Assembly (NCBI GenBank): GCA_016780695.1
Contig: JADHLK010000084.1
Coordinates: forward strand, 1 to 6,264
DNA from: Alphaproteobacteria bacterium
GTDB taxonomy: Bacteria > Pseudomonadota > Alphaproteobacteria > Puniceispirillales > Puniceispirillaceae
Length of the DNA: 6,264 nucleotides
Direction of reading: 5' to 3'
Each line of letters opens with the position of its first letter. The first letter of the stretch is position 1. Position numbers and translations under genes: made by a program. A model generated the notes under the pieces. The model was given only the letters and a program-made list of their open reading frames with translations. It ran no database searches and was not told the origin of the DNA. Shown here piece by piece: positions 5,966-6,264 of this stretch.

Positions 5966-6264
5966 ATGACAGATTTTGTGCTTGTGCATGGCGGCTGGCA
6001 TGGCGGCTGGTGTTGGCGGCAGCTGGAAGATTTGCTGACGGCAAAGGGCCACCGGGTGTTTGCGCCGACGTTGACCGGTCTGGCCGAACGCCGCCATCTG
6101 ATTGACTGTGTGCGCGGCCCTGATACCCATGTTGCGGATATTTTGCAGCTGCTGGAATTTGAGGATTTGTCCGATATAACGCTGGTCGGCCATTCCGATG
6201 GCGGCACTATTATCACGGCTGTTGCCTCTTTTGTGCCGGAGCGCATTGCCCGGCTGGTCTATCT
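5966..6264 (+). CDS. Alpha/beta fold hydrolase (3' end beyond the window)
   Basis: The first 99 residues of an alpha/beta hydrolase; the frame is open to the window edge. The N-terminus MTDFVLVHGGWHGGWCW starts directly with the first core strand and the HGGW oxyanion-hole motif (8-11), as in the esterase/hydroxynitrile lyase-like group (salicylate and methylketone esterase relatives). The nucleophile elbow is GHSDGG (75-80) with Ser77 as nucleophile; the acid and histidine of the triad would lie past the edge. The ATG at 5966 has GAGAGG (5954-5959) 6 nt upstream within a long purine run. The gene follows the TDO-family gene by 42 nt and is probably co-transcribed, so it may cleave the dioxygenase product (a formamidase-like role) or an ester elsewhere in the pathway. 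The HGGW context differs from that of known alpha/beta-type kynurenine formamidases, so an esterase is equally likely. Two short AGCTGGC copies (5922-5928, 5936-5942) lie in the gap before it. Confidence 0.85.
   Translation, partial: MTDFVLVHGGWHGGWCWRQLEDLLTAKGHRVFAPTLTGLAERRHLIDCVRGPDTHVADILQLLEFEDLSDITLVGHSDGGTIITAVASFVPERIARLVY

Overview
The window looks like part of a chromosome from a moderately GC-rich proteobacterium, most likely an alphaproteobacterium. This rests on the gene types, the tight ATGA start/stop overlaps, the purine-rich Shine-Dalgarno sequences and the overall protein character; no rRNA or other marker gene is present, so the assignment is an inference. All genes lie on the + strand. 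Coding density is very high, and I see no mobile element, CRISPR array, tRNA or rRNA.

Layout: positions 1-33 hold only a leader with a ribosome binding site. Five genes then follow closely: an SDR oxidoreductase (34-798), a LacI-type repressor (795-1823), a protein of two fused SnoaL/NTF2-like domains (1820-2803), a two-domain cupin protein (2813-3811) and a MetE C-terminal-like zinc methyl/alkyltransferase homologue (3840-4973). The first three overlap by 4 nt at each junction, and the next gaps are 9 and 28 nt, so they read as one operon. A 164-nt gap (4974-5137) contains short inverted repeats but no convincing promoter or terminator. After it come a tryptophan 2,3-dioxygenase family protein (5138-5923) and, 42 nt further on, an alpha/beta hydrolase that runs off the window at 6264.

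The content looks like a catabolic or biotransformation cluster under a LacI-type regulator. It has a dehydrogenase, two small-molecule scaffold proteins with possible isomerase, cyclase or oxygenase roles, a zinc enzyme whose relatives transfer methyl or alkyl groups to or from thiols, a haem dioxygenase that opens indole rings, and a hydrolase. No transporter or CoA ligase is visible. I do not recognise the set as a named pathway. The pairing of a TDO-family dioxygenase with a hydrolase suggests indole-ring opening followed by deformylation or ester cleavage, and the MetE-like protein suggests a methylated or thioether-bearing substrate. Both ideas are inference from family membership.
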